Shown here: positions 43,739-52,535 of the stretch, one piece after another
Layout of the letters: each line of letters opens with the position of its first letter
How positions within the stretch are numbered: position 1 is the stretch's first letter
Assembly: GCF_019956555.1 (NCBI RefSeq)
Contig: NZ_JAHBDQ010000001.1
Span: 1 to 64,000 of the forward strand
Length of the DNA stretch: 64,000 nt
Direction of reading: 5' to 3'
Source: Pseudomonas sp. A-RE-19
GTDB taxonomy: Bacteria > Pseudomonadota > Gammaproteobacteria > Pseudomonadales > Pseudomonadaceae
The notes under the pieces: model-generated
The model's input: only the letters and a program-made list of their open reading frames with translations
What the model was told of the DNA's origin: nothing
Database searches by the model: none
Made by a program: the position numbers and the translations under genes

Positions 43739-44396
43739 CTACAGCTTCCAATGGCGCTCAGCGCTGCGCGCCCTGCCGGACATGCTCGCCGGTGCCCTGG
43801 TCACCTTCGAGACCGCGGCGCTGTCGATGATCTTCGGCGTACTGATTGCCCTGGCCCTGACCGTGATGCGCGAAAGCAAAAAACCGCTGCTGCGCGGCAT
43901 CGGCAACGGCTGGGTATCGATCGCGCGCAACACCCCGTCGCTGTTCCAGATCTACATCCTCTACTTCGGCCTCGGCTCGCTGGGCATGCACGTCAGCTCA
44001 TGGTTCGCCCTGCTGGCCGGGATCACCTTCAACAATGCCGGGTACCTGGCGGAGAACTTTCGCGGTGGCCTCAAGGCCGTCCCGGACACGCAAGTGCGCG
44101 CCGCACGTTCGCTGGGCATGAGTGCCTTTCAGGCCTATCGCATGATCATCGTCCCGCAGTTGCTGCGGATCGTCTTCTACCCGCTGACCAATCAAATGGT
44201 CTGGGCGGTGCTGATGACGTCGCTGGGGGTGATCGTCGGGCTGAACAATGACCTGACCGGCGTGACCCAGGATTACAACGTCAAGACGTTCCGCACCTTC
44301 GAGTACTTCGCCATCGCAGCAGCGCTGTATTACCTGATTGCCAAGGCGATCGTCGCGACAGCCCGGCTGATGGCCTGGCGGTTGTTCCGTTACTGA
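43731..44396 (+). CDS. Polar amino acid ABC transporter permease 1
   Basis: This 221-residue HisM/HisQ-type permease has about five membrane segments. The EAA-loop block AENFRGGLKAVPDTQVRAARSLG (residues about 103-125) contacts the ATPase. It overlaps aconitase X by eight bases and precedes the second permease by ten. Together with the binding protein at 41131 and the ATPase at 45050 it forms one importer, most likely for hydroxyprolines. The lengths of both permeases fit the family. Confidence 0.92.
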   Translation: MFDYSFQWRSALRALPDMLAGALVTFETAALSMIFGVLIALALTVMRESKKPLLRGIGNGWVSIARNTPSLFQIYILYFGLGSLGMHVSSWFALLAGITFNNAGYLAENFRGGLKAVPDTQVRAARSLGMSAFQAYRMIIVPQLLRIVFYPLTNQMVWAVLMTSLGVIVGLNNDLTGVTQDYNVKTFRTFEYFAIAAALYYLIAKAIVATARLMAWRLFRY

Positions 44397-44406
44397 GGAG
44401 CTGTGC

Positions 44407-45057
44407 ATGTTCTCCACCGGTTTTTCCTCCAATGACCTGTTGTTCCTGCTCAATGGCGCCTGGGTCACGCTGCAACTGACGTTCTGGTCGATCATCCTCG
44501 GCTCCTTGGCCGGTTTGATCTTCGGCCTGCTGCGGGCCTTGTTGCCGCGGGCCAGTCTGCCCCTGGCCTGGGTGCTGGACGTGTTTCGCAGCGTGCCGCT
44601 GTTGATCCAGTTCGTGCTGTTCAATTCGCTCAAAAGCATCGTCGGCTTGAACATCAGCGCCTTCAGCGTCGGCTGCATCGTGCTGGGGGTTTACGCCGCC
44701 GCGTACTTCACCGAGATCGTGCGCGCAGGTGTGCTTTCGGTGCCGTTCACCCTGCGCCGGGCCAGTCGCTCGCTGGGCCTGAGCTTCCTGCAGGACCTGC
44801 GCTGGATCGTCCTGCCGATGGCTACCCGGGTGGCTTTCCCCGGCTGGCTGAACCTGGTGCTCGGCGTGATGAAAGACACCGCGTTGGTGATGTGGATCGG
44901 CATCGTCGAACTGCTGCGCGCCTCGCAAACCATCGTCACCCGCATCCAGGAACCGTTGCTGGTGCTGTGCATCGCGGGCCTTATTTACTACGTCATGAGC
45001 CTGGTGGTCGCACGCCTGGGCGCTCGTCTGGAAAGAAGGTGGCAAGAAAATGATTGA
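44407..45057 (+). CDS. Polar amino acid ABC transporter permease 2
   Basis: This 216-residue permease is the partner of the one at 43731. It has LGVYAAAYFTEIVRAGVLSVP followed by RRASRSLGLSFLQDLRWIVLP (residues about 97-140) as its EAA loop. It shows about five membrane segments and overlaps the ATPase gene by eight bases. Polar amino acid importers usually have two such different permeases. The gene has a good GAGGAG-type site before the ATG. Confidence 0.92.
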   Translation: MFSTGFSSNDLLFLLNGAWVTLQLTFWSIILGSLAGLIFGLLRALLPRASLPLAWVLDVFRSVPLLIQFVLFNSLKSIVGLNISAFSVGCIVLGVYAAAYFTEIVRAGVLSVPFTLRRASRSLGLSFLQDLRWIVLPMATRVAFPGWLNLVLGVMKDTALVMWIGIVELLRASQTIVTRIQEPLLVLCIAGLIYYVMSLVVARLGARLERRWQEND

Positions 45058-45772
45058 GATCGACAACGTACATAAATCCTTCGGCGACCTCGCCGTGGTC
45101 AAGGGTGTCAGCCTGACGGTGAACAAGGGCGAGGTGGTGTCGATCATCGGCGGCTCGGGCTCCGGCAAATCGACCCTGCTGATGTGCATCAACGGCCTGG
45201 AACCGATCCAGAAAGGCAACATCCGCGTCGACGGCGTCGAGGTCCATCACAGCGCCACCGACCTCAATCGCCTGCGGCAGAAAATCGGCATCGTGTTCCA
45301 GCAATGGAATGCCTTCCCCCACCTCACCGTGCTGGAAAACGTGATGCTGGCACCGCGCAAAGTCTTGGGCAAAAGCAAGACCGAAGCCGAGGAATTGGCG
45401 GTGCAGCAACTGACCCACGTGGGCCTTGCCGACAAGCTCAAGACCTTCCCCGGCAAGTTGTCCGGCGGTCAGCAGCAACGCATGGCCATCGCCCGCGCCT
45501 TGGCGATGTCGCCGGATTACATGCTGTTCGACGAAGCCACGTCGGCCCTCGACCCGCAATTGGTCGGCGAGGTATTGGACACCATGCGCATGCTCGCCGA
45601 AGACGGCATGACCATGGTGCTGGTGACCCACGAAATCCGCTTTGCCCGCGATGTCTCCGACCGCGTGGCGTTCTTTCGCAATGGCCTGGTGCACGAGATC
45701 GGCTCGCCGGATCAGGTGATCGGTAACCCGGTGCATGCGGAAACGGCGGCTTTTCTGAAATCGGTGAAATAG
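45050..45772 (+). CDS. Polar amino acid ABC transporter ATP-binding protein
   Basis: This 240-residue ATPase has Walker A GGSGSGKSTLL (residues about 35-45), the Q-loop VFQQWNAFPHLTV, the signature LSGGQQQRMAIARAL, Walker B YMLFDEATSALD, and the switch VLVTHEIRFARD. It matches HisP/GlnQ-type ATPases in length. It is the last gene of the importer operon. A REP pair follows within 10 bases of the stop. Confidence 0.95.
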   Translation: MIEIDNVHKSFGDLAVVKGVSLTVNKGEVVSIIGGSGSGKSTLLMCINGLEPIQKGNIRVDGVEVHHSATDLNRLRQKIGIVFQQWNAFPHLTVLENVMLAPRKVLGKSKTEAEELAVQQLTHVGLADKLKTFPGKLSGGQQQRMAIARALAMSPDYMLFDEATSALDPQLVGEVLDTMRMLAEDGMTMVLVTHEIRFARDVSDRVAFFRNGLVHEIGSPDQVIGNPVHAETAAFLKSVK

Positions 45773-45781
45773 CAACTGACC

Positions 45782-45876
45782 TCATCGCGAGCAGGCTCGC
45801 TCCCACAGTGGCCTGCGTCGGTCACCGATTTTAGGTACACCGCCAAACCCTGTGGGAGCGGGCTTGCCCGCGATGG
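45782..45876. repeat. REP pair
   Basis: TCATCGCGAGCAG-GCTCGCTCCCACAG and the inverted copy TGTGGGAGCGGGC-TTGCCCGCGATGG lie about 42 bases apart, between the ABC operon and the next hydroxyproline gene. Confidence 0.9.
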
Positions 45877-45906
45877 GGCCCTAACAGACAAAACAAGGAG
45901 CAGGCA

Positions 45907-46935
45907 ATGCGCTCATCAAAAGTCATTCATGTAGTCAGCTGCCACGCCGAAGGCGAAGTCGGCGATGTGATCGTCGGCGGCGTCGCCCCACCACCGGGCG
46001 CCACTGTGTGGGAACAATCGCGCTGGATCGCCAAGGATCAGACACTGCGCAACTTCGTGCTCAACGAACCTCGCGGCGGTGTATTCCGCCACGTCAACCT
46101 GCTGGTGCCGGCCAAGGCCCCTCGGGCGCAGATGGCCTGGATCATCATGGAACCGGCGGACACGCCACCGATGTCCGGCTCCAACTCGCTGTGCGTCGCC
46201 ACGGTGCTGCTGGACAGCGGCATCCTGCCGATGACCGAACCGCAAACCCGGCTGGTGCTCGAAGCCCCCGGCGGCCTGATCGAGGCCGTGGCCGACTGCC
46301 GTGATGGCAAGGTCGAGCGGGTTGAAATCAAGAACGTGCCCTCCTTCGCTGACCGCCTCGACGCCTGGATCGAAGTCGAAGGCCTCGGCTCATTGCAGGT
46401 CGACACCGCGTATGGCGGCGACAGTTTTGTGATCGCCGACGCCGAACGCCTGGGCTTTTCCATTCGTCCTGATGAGGCTGCCGACCTGGTGGCGGTCGGG
46501 TTGAAAATCACTCGCGCGGCCAATGAACAACTGGGCTTCGTCCATCCGCTGAACCCCGAGTGGTCACATATTTCCTTCTGCCAGATTGCCGCGCCCATCG
46601 TCGTTGAAAATGGCATCGCTACTGGCTCCAATGCGGTGGTGATTCAACCCGGCAAGATCGACCGCTCGCCCACCGGCACCGGCTGCTCGGCGCGCATGGC
46701 GGTGCTGCAGGCCAAGGGCTTGATGCAAGTGGGCGAGCGTTTTATTGGGCGTTCGATCATCGGTTCCGAATTCCACTGCCGCATCGATTCCCTGACCGAA
46801 GTGGCCGGACGCCCGGCGATTTACCCGTGCATTTCCGGCCGGGCCTGGATCACCGGCACCCACCAATTGCTGCTCGACCCGAGCGATCCGTGGCCACAGG
46901 GCTATCGCCTGTCAGACACCTGGCCGGGTGCCTGA
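45907..46935 (+). CDS. Proline-racemase-family protein with Ser90/Thr256, probable trans-3-hydroxy-L-proline dehydratase
   Basis: This 342-residue protein of the proline racemase superfamily has both catalytic positions altered. The first site reads [10 protein letters not shown] (Ser90 instead of Cys, and Ser92 instead of His). The second reads [12 protein letters not shown] (Thr256 instead of Cys). The Cys-to-Thr change at the second site is the hallmark of trans-3-hydroxy-L-proline dehydratases, which need only one base. Ser at the first site is less common. A dehydratase forming 1-pyrroline-2-carboxylate fits best beside aconitase X and the Ldh-type reductase. It is not an obvious epimerase. 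An AAGGAG site precedes the ATG. Confidence 0.75.
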   Translation: MRSSKVIHVVSCHAEGEVGDVIVGGVAPPPGATVWEQSRWIAKDQTLRNFVLNEPRGGVFRHVNLLVPAKAPRAQMAWIIMEPADTPPMSGSNSLCVATVLLDSGILPMTEPQTRLVLEAPGGLIEAVADCRDGKVERVEIKNVPSFADRLDAWIEVEGLGSLQVDTAYGGDSFVIADAERLGFSIRPDEAADLVAVGLKITRAANEQLGFVHPLNPEWSHISFCQIAAPIVVENGIATGSNAVVIQPGKIDRSPTGTGCSARMAVLQAKGLMQVGERFIGRSIIGSEFHCRIDSLTEVAGRPAIYPCISGRAWITGTHQLLLDPSDPWPQGYRLSDTWPGA

Positions 46936-47010
46936 AACTCCCCCAGACCAACGGCTACCAAAAACCCTGACTAATTGAAAAAAACACTAGCAGAATCCTT
47001 AGCATTTAAA

Positions 47011-47026
47011 ATATCGTATACGAAAT
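47011..47026. promoter_or_regulatory. GntR operator ATATCGTATACGAAAT (second copy)
   Basis: This site is identical over 16 bases to the one at 41071 and lies 25 bases before the DapA-family gene, in the position of a promoter-blocking operator. Confidence 0.75.
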
Positions 47027-47050
47027 ACAATTAACGAACCGGAGGCAACA

Positions 47051-47968
47051 ATGAGCAAGCGTATTAACTGGAGTGGCGTCTTCCCCGCGGTGACCACTCA
47101 ATTCAACGATGACTTCACCATCAACCTGGAAAAAACCCATCAGGTGATTTCCAACGTGATCCGTGACGGCGTATCGGGCCTGGTGGTGTGCGGTTCGGTG
47201 GGGGAAAACACCTCATTGACCGCCGAAGAAAAAATCGCCGTGACCGAAGTCGCGGTCGACGCCTCCCGGGGCCGCGTGCCAGTGATCTGTGGTGTGGCCG
47301 AGTTCACCAGCGTGCAAGCGGCCAAGGTCGCCAATGCTGTGCGCCGGGTCGGTGTCGACGGCGTGATGCTGATGCCGGCGCTGGTCTACGGCTCCAAACC
47401 GTTCGAGACCGCCGAGCATTACCGCTACGTGGCGAAAAACGCCGACGTACCGCTGATGGTCTACAACAACCCGCCGATCTACAAAAACGACGTCACCCCG
47501 GACATCCTGATTTCCCTGGCCGACTGCGACAACGTGGTGTGCTTCAAGGATTCGTCCGGCGACACCCGTCGTTTCATCGACGTGCGCAATGAAGTCGGCG
47601 ACCGTTTCGTACTGTTCGCAGGTTTGGACGACGTGGTGCTGGAAAGCATCGCGGTGGGTGCCGAAGGCTGGGTCTCGGGCATGTCGAACGTGTTCCCGAA
47701 AGAAGGCGAGACCATCTTCCGCCTGGCCAAGGCCGGTCGCTTCGCCGAAGCCATGCCGATCTACGAATGGCTGATGCCGATCCTGCACCTCGACGCCCGT
47801 GCCGACCTGGTGCAGTGCATCAAGCTCTGCGAAGCCATTGCCGGTCGCGGCAGCGCGCTGACCCGTCCGCCACGCCTGGCACTGCCGGAAGCCGATCGGG
47901 TGTTCGTCGAGCAGATCATGGCCAAGGCCCTGGCCAATCGTCCGGAGTTGCCAGACGTCGGTCTCTGA
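47051..47968 (+). CDS. 1-pyrroline-4-hydroxy-2-carboxylate deaminase (DapA family)
   Basis: This 305-residue class I aldolase-fold enzyme has the catalytic Tyr138 in [10 protein letters not shown] and the Schiff-base Lys166 in [10 protein letters not shown]. The N-terminal [13 protein letters not shown] and [15 protein letters not shown] match the DHDPS family. In the hydroxyproline pathway such enzymes deaminate and dehydrate 1-pyrroline-4-hydroxy-2-carboxylate to 2-oxoglutarate semialdehyde. Context (epimerase, dehydrogenase and semialdehyde dehydrogenase genes all in the window) makes that far likelier than lysine synthesis. A GGAGG site precedes the ATG. Confidence 0.88.
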   Translation: MSKRINWSGVFPAVTTQFNDDFTINLEKTHQVISNVIRDGVSGLVVCGSVGENTSLTAEEKIAVTEVAVDASRGRVPVICGVAEFTSVQAAKVANAVRRVGVDGVMLMPALVYGSKPFETAEHYRYVAKNADVPLMVYNNPPIYKNDVTPDILISLADCDNVVCFKDSSGDTRRFIDVRNEVGDRFVLFAGLDDVVLESIAVGAEGWVSGMSNVFPKEGETIFRLAKAGRFAEAMPIYEWLMPILHLDARADLVQCIKLCEAIAGRGSALTRPPRLALPEADRVFVEQIMAKALANRPELPDVGL

Positions 47969-48039
47969 GTGATTGCCGGGCGGGTCTTTGCGGACCCGGC
48001 CCGGCTGCCTGTTTTTGCGCCTCTACAGGAAACGCCAGC

Positions 48040-49434
48040 ATGTCCAATCCTCTACACACGCAAAGCGCAACCACCCCCTCGGGACTCAAACGCGTAGTGG
48101 CCGCTGCCATGGCCGGCACTGTCGCCGAGTGGTACGAATTCTTTCTCTACGGCACCGCCTCGGCGCTGGTCTTCGGCCAGTTGTTCTTCCGCCAGACCGA
48201 CAGCCCGATTGACGGCATCATCGCCGCCTTCGCCCTGTACGCGGTCGGCTTTCTCGCCCGCCCATTGGGCGGTCTGGTGTTCGGTCACTACGGTGACAAG
48301 TTCGGTCGCAAGCGTCTGCTGCAACTGAGCCTGGTGGTGGTCGGCATCACGACTTTTCTGATGGGTTGCCTGCCCGGTTTCGACAGCATCGGCTATGCCG
48401 CGCCAGTGTTATTGGTGTTGCTGCGGCTGATCCAGGGCTTTGCCTTTGGCGGTGAATGGGGCGGTGCAATTCTGCTGGTGTCCGAACACTGCCCGGACAA
48501 TCGCCGAGGCTTCTGGGCCAGTTGGCCGCAAGCCGGGGTGCCGGCCGGTAACCTGGTGGCCACCGTCGCGCTGTTGCTGTTGTCGTCGAACCTGTCGGAG
48601 GAACAATTCCTCGCCTGGGGCTGGCGCGTGGCGTTCTGGTTCTCGGCGGTGGTGGTGCTGATCGGCTACTGGATTCGCACCAGCGTCGATGACGCGCCGA
48701 TCTTCAAACAAGCCCAGGCCCGTCAAGCGCAGACCAAGCAGCAACAGCTGGGCGTGGTCGAAGTGCTGCGTCATCACTGGCGCGCCGTGCTGGTCGGGAT
48801 TGGCGCACGCTTTGCCGAGAACATCCTCTATTACACCGTAGTCACCTTTTCAATCACCTACCTGAAACTGGTGGTGCACAAGGACACCTCGGAAATTCTG
48901 CTGCTGATGTTCGGTGCGCACCTGGTGCACTTTTTCCTGATTCCGTTGATGGGGTATTTGTCGGATATCGTCGGGCGCAAACCGATCTACCTGACCGGCG
49001 CAGTGCTCACCGCATTCTGGGGCTTTATCGGTTTTCCGATGATGGAGACTGGCAACAACTGGCTGATCATGGCGGCGATCATTCTGGGCCTGGGCATCGA
49101 GTCGATGACCTACGCGCCTTACTCGGCGCTGATGGCCGAGATGTTCCCGACCCATGTGCGCTACACCGCCCTTTCACTGTGTTATCAGGTGGCGCCGATC
49201 TTCGCCGGTTCCCTGGCACCGCTGATCGCCATCACCTTGCTCAACAAATATCACAGCTCGACACCCATCGCCTGGTACCTGGTGGGCGCCGCGTTGATCT
49301 CCATCGTCGCCGTCGGCCTGACCCGGGAAACCCGTGGCAAGTCGTTGCACCAGGTGGATGCCGAATCCGCTGCGCGCATTGCTGCCCTCGATAGCGCCGC
49401 GCCGGCCACACGCCGGGGTGATTCATTGGCCTGA
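48040..49434 (+). CDS. MFS permease of the metabolite:H+ symporter family
   Basis: This 464-residue transporter has about twelve membrane segments. [21 protein letters not shown] near residue 25 and [13 protein letters not shown] (loop 2-3 motif) near residue 85 are typical of ProP/ShiA/KgtP-type carriers. [22 protein letters not shown] follows near residue 130 (landmark only). In this operon it may import hydroxyproline or 2-oxoglutarate. The ATG at 48040 has AGGA nine bases upstream. The frame runs on into the previous gene but is not used. It lies 71 bases after the deaminase gene. Confidence 0.9.
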   Translation: MSNPLHTQSATTPSGLKRVVAAAMAGTVAEWYEFFLYGTASALVFGQLFFRQTDSPIDGIIAAFALYAVGFLARPLGGLVFGHYGDKFGRKRLLQLSLVVVGITTFLMGCLPGFDSIGYAAPVLLVLLRLIQGFAFGGEWGGAILLVSEHCPDNRRGFWASWPQAGVPAGNLVATVALLLLSSNLSEEQFLAWGWRVAFWFSAVVVLIGYWIRTSVDDAPIFKQAQARQAQTKQQQLGVVEVLRHHWRAVLVGIGARFAENILYYTVVTFSITYLKLVVHKDTSEILLLMFGAHLVHFFLIPLMGYLSDIVGRKPIYLTGAVLTAFWGFIGFPMMETGNNWLIMAAIILGLGIESMTYAPYSALMAEMFPTHVRYTALSLCYQVAPIFAGSLAPLIAITLLNKYHSSTPIAWYLVGAALISIVAVGLTRETRGKSLHQVDAESAARIAALDSAAPATRRGDSLA

Positions 49435-49437
49435 ACC

Positions 49438-49546
49438 CTGTAGGAGCGAGGCTTGCCCGCGAAGACGGTCCGACATTCACCATTGATGTTGTCTGACACA
49501 CCGTCTTCGCGGGCAAGTCGGATCGCCGCACCGCTCGCTCCTACAG
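49438..49546. repeat. REP pair, GTAGGAGCG type
   Basis: CTGTAGGAGCGAGGC-TTGCCCGCGAAGACGGT is mirrored by ACCGTCTTCGCGGGCAAG and CGCTCGCTCCTACAG. The right copy carries an extra segment of about a dozen bases (GGATCGCCGCAC). Confidence 0.85.
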
Positions 49547-49578
49547 ATCCCGGTCATCTTTTTTGATAGGAGTTTTCC

Positions 49579-51159
49579 ATGCCCCAGATCATTGGCCACA
49601 ACTACATCGGCGGCGCCCGCAGCGCCGCTGGCAGCATCACCCTGCGCAGCCACGACGCCAGCACCGGCGAAGCGCTGGCCTACTCGTTCATGCAAGCCAC
49701 CGCCGAGGAAGTGGACGCCGCCGCCCAAGCTGCGGCGGCGGCCTACCCGGCCTTCCGCAATCTGCCGGCGACTCGCCGTGCAGAGTTTCTTGAGGCCATC
49801 GCCGCGCAACTGGATGCGCTGGATGATGAATTCGTCGCTCTGGTCACCCGCGAAACGGCGCTGCCGACCGGGCGCATTCAAGGTGAACGCAACCGTACCA
49901 GCGGCCAAATGCGCCTGTTCGCCCAGGTTCTGCGCCGGGGCAATTTCTATGGTGCGCGCATCGACCGTGCCTTGCCCGAACGTCAGCCACTGCCACGGGT
50001 CGACCTGCGCCAATACCGGATCGGCGTCGGTCCGGTGGCCGTGTTCGGCGCCAGTAATTTCCCGCTGGCCTTTTCCACCGCTGGCGGCGACACCGCTGCC
50101 GCCCTGGCCGCCGGTTGCCCGGTGGTGTTCAAGGCCCACAGCGGACACATGGCGACCGCCGAACGCGTGGCCGACGCAATCATCCGCGCCGCCGAGCAAA
50201 CCGACATGCCCAAAGGTGTGTTCAACATGATCTACGGCGCGGGCGTCGGCGAAGCGCTGGTCAAGCATCCGGCGATTCAGGCTGTCGGTTTTACCGGCTC
50301 GTTAAAAGGTGGTCGCGCCCTCTGTGACATGGCCGCCGCCCGGCCACAACCGATCCCGGTGTTCGCCGAAATGAGCAGCATCAACCCGGTGCTGGTATTG
50401 CCTGAAGCCTTGCTCGCGCGTGGCGAGAAAATTGCCGGTGAACTGGTGGCGTCGGTGGTCCAGGGTTGCGGTCAGTTCTGCACCAATCCGGGGTTGGTGA
50501 TCGGTATGCGCTCACCCCACTTCAGCGCTTTCATCACATCGCTCAGTACTTTGATGGCCGAACAACCGGCGCAAACCATGCTCAATGCCGGCACCCTCGG
50601 CAGTTACGAAAAAGGCGTGCAGGCCTTGCTCGACCATCCGGGAATAACCCGCCTGGCAGGCCAGGACCAACACGGCAATCAAGCGCGGCCGCAACTGTTC
50701 AAGGCCGATGTCAGTCTGCTGTTCAAAGGTGATCCGCTGTTGCAGGAAGAAGTGTTCGGCCCGACCACCCTCGTCGTCGAAGTGGCCGACAAGGCCGAGT
50801 TGCGACAAGCGCTGAACAGTTTGCACGGTCAGCTCACCGCCACGTTGATTGGCGAAGCACAGGACTTGAAGGAACACGCCGATCTGCTGGTACTGCTGGA
50901 ACAAAAGGTCGGCCGCGTGCTGTTCAACGGCTACCCCACCGGCGTCGAAGTCTGCGATGCCATGGTGCATGGCGGCCCCTACCCGGCAACCTCCGACGCC
51001 CGTGGCACGTCGGTCGGCAGCCTGGCTATCGAGCGCTTCCTGCGCCCGGTGTGCTACCAGAACTGCCCCGACGCCTTGTTGCCCGACGCCCTGAAAAACG
51101 CCAACCCGTTGGGCATTGCGCGACTGGTTGATGGCAACAGCCACCGCGAACCGGTTTAA
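49579..51159 (+). CDS. 2,5-dioxovalerate (2-oxoglutarate semialdehyde) dehydrogenase
   Basis: This 526-residue aldehyde dehydrogenase belongs to the long NADP-type group. It has GPVAVFGASNFPLAFSTAGGD near residue 150, GFTGSLKGGRALCDMAA near residue 240, the general base in VFAEMSSINPVLVLP, and the catalytic Cys in QGCGQFCTNPGLV near residue 300. This class oxidises 2-oxoglutarate semialdehyde to 2-oxoglutarate in hydroxyproline, arabinose and glucarate pathways. It completes the trans-4-hydroxyproline branch here. A weak AGGAG site precedes the ATG, and REP pairs lie on both sides. Confidence 0.92.
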   Translation: MPQIIGHNYIGGARSAAGSITLRSHDASTGEALAYSFMQATAEEVDAAAQAAAAAYPAFRNLPATRRAEFLEAIAAQLDALDDEFVALVTRETALPTGRIQGERNRTSGQMRLFAQVLRRGNFYGARIDRALPERQPLPRVDLRQYRIGVGPVAVFGASNFPLAFSTAGGDTAAALAAGCPVVFKAHSGHMATAERVADAIIRAAEQTDMPKGVFNMIYGAGVGEALVKHPAIQAVGFTGSLKGGRALCDMAAARPQPIPVFAEMSSINPVLVLPEALLARGEKIAGELVASVVQGCGQFCTNPGLVIGMRSPHFSAFITSLSTLMAEQPAQTMLNAGTLGSYEKGVQALLDHPGITRLAGQDQHGNQARPQLFKADVSLLFKGDPLLQEEVFGPTTLVVEVADKAELRQALNSLHGQLTATLIGEAQDLKEHADLLVLLEQKVGRVLFNGYPTGVEVCDAMVHGGPYPATSDARGTSVGSLAIERFLRPVCYQNCPDALLPDALKNANPLGIARLVDGNSHREPV

Positions 51160-51171
51160 CAACACGACCTC

Positions 51172-51263
51172 CTGTGGGAGCGAGCCTGCTCGCGATAGCG
51201 GTGTGTCAGTCAACGAAAATGTTGAATCCGATACCCTCATCGCGAGCAGGCTCGCTCCCACAG
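51172..51263. repeat. REP pair
   Basis: CTGTGGGAGCGAGCC-TGCTCGCGATAGCGG and the inverted copy CTCATCGCGAGCAGG-CTCGCTCCCACAG lie between convergent genes and may act as a shared transcription barrier. Confidence 0.9.
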
Positions 51264-51282
51264 GAGTGGGCGCCCGTTTCAT

Positions 51283-52290
51283 TCAAGCCAGCAACGCTTT
51301 CAGGTCTTTGTACAGCGCCTCGGGAATCTGCACCCCCTCCACCACACTGCGTGCCCGCGCCGCATAACGCCGTTGCGACGGCAAGCGTGCACCCTGCCCT
51401 TCAATGCCCTGAAACAACACTTCGGCCCGGGCCAAATGTTCCTCGGTGGCCGCCCCCAGAAAACGGCGCGGATCCAGCGCGATGATCAACTCGCCATGGT
51501 ACGGCGACGACTTGCTGCCCGCGTCATAGGCCAGCGACTCGGCACTGGTCAAATCACCGATCAAAGGCCCGGCGATCAACTCCACCATTGCCGCCAGCGC
51601 CGAGCCCTTGTGCCCGCCGAACGTGAGCATCGCGCCGCTGTCGAGCACGACGTTGGCATCGGTGCTCGGTCGGCCCTCAGCGTCCACGCCCCAACCCTCG
51701 GGAATCGCCTTGCCGGCACGCCGATGCAACTCGATATCACCCCGGGCAATCGCACTGGTGGCAAAGTCGAATACAAACGGATCCTGACCTGCACGCGGCC
51801 AGCCAAAGGCAATGGGATTGGTGCCGAACACCGGCACACGTCCCCCGGCGGGTGCCACCCAGGCATGACTCGGATTGCACGCCAGCGCCACCAACCCGGC
51901 GGCGGTCAACTGCTCGATCTCCACCCACAGCGCCGAGAAATGCACACAGCGATTGATCGCCAACGCCGCAATCCCGTTGGCCCGGGTTTTCTCCGCCAGC
52001 AACCCAAGCCCCGCCTGAAACGCCAACTGCGAAAAACCACCACCGGCATCCACCCGCACGATCGACGGCGCCTGGTCGATCACCTGCGGCTCGGCATCGG
52101 CCGACACCTTGCCGGCCCGCAGGGAATTCACGCAGCCCAGAATCCGGTACAACCCGTGAGAGGCACAGCCATCGCGCTCGCCGGCGATCACCGTCGCCGC
52201 CACCGCTTGCGCATGGGCCAGATTAAAACCGTTGTGCAACAGGATCGATTCGGCCAGTTCACAGGCTTCGATCAGGGTCAGTCGGATCAT
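51283..52290 (-). CDS. Ldh-family reductase, probable 1-pyrroline-2-carboxylate reductase
   Basis: This 335-residue protein of the malate/L-lactate/ureidoglycolate dehydrogenase-like family has SHGLYRILGCVNSLRAGKV near residue 47 (catalytic His in ASHG) and VPVFGTNPIAFGWPRAG near residue 155. Members such as DpkA and LhpD reduce 1-pyrroline-2-carboxylate to L-proline with NAD(P)H. That would complete degradation of 3-hydroxyprolines made by the two dehydratases here. The ATG at 52290 is favoured because AGGAG lies six bases before it. A second ATG at 52296 is too close to that site. It faces the dehydrogenase gene across a REP pair. Confidence 0.85.
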   Translation of the reverse strand: MIRLTLIEACELAESILLHNGFNLAHAQAVAATVIAGERDGCASHGLYRILGCVNSLRAGKVSADAEPQVIDQAPSIVRVDAGGGFSQLAFQAGLGLLAEKTRANGIAALAINRCVHFSALWVEIEQLTAAGLVALACNPSHAWVAPAGGRVPVFGTNPIAFGWPRAGQDPFVFDFATSAIARGDIELHRRAGKAIPEGWGVDAEGRPSTDANVVLDSGAMLTFGGHKGSALAAMVELIAGPLIGDLTSAESLAYDAGSKSSPYHGELIIALDPRRFLGAATEEHLARAEVLFQGIEGQGARLPSQRRYAARARSVVEGVQIPEALYKDLKALLA

Positions 52291-52535
52291 GCTCATCTCC
52301 TTGGACAGACCGGTCAGGGTGGTCTATTTGCAAGAAGGTGGCTTGATGGGTTTTGGCGCGGGGGGTGACGATATTGGCACAGGGGTGGTGAAGGGGCGGG
52401 CTGCGGTCGTCTTGCATCATGGCACGCTCAGTCAACTCTGGCCGTTATGCTCAAGCATCACGTATACCCAGGAATTAAAGTCGAAGCGCCAGGGGAAGTT
52501 ACCCCGCTCACAATTCCAAGAATAGAGCCACTGCG

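Noticed and set aside
39882..51263. CRISPR array from repeated units
   Set aside because: The copies occur as inverted pairs with single spacers and match Pseudomonas REP sequences, with no cas genes.
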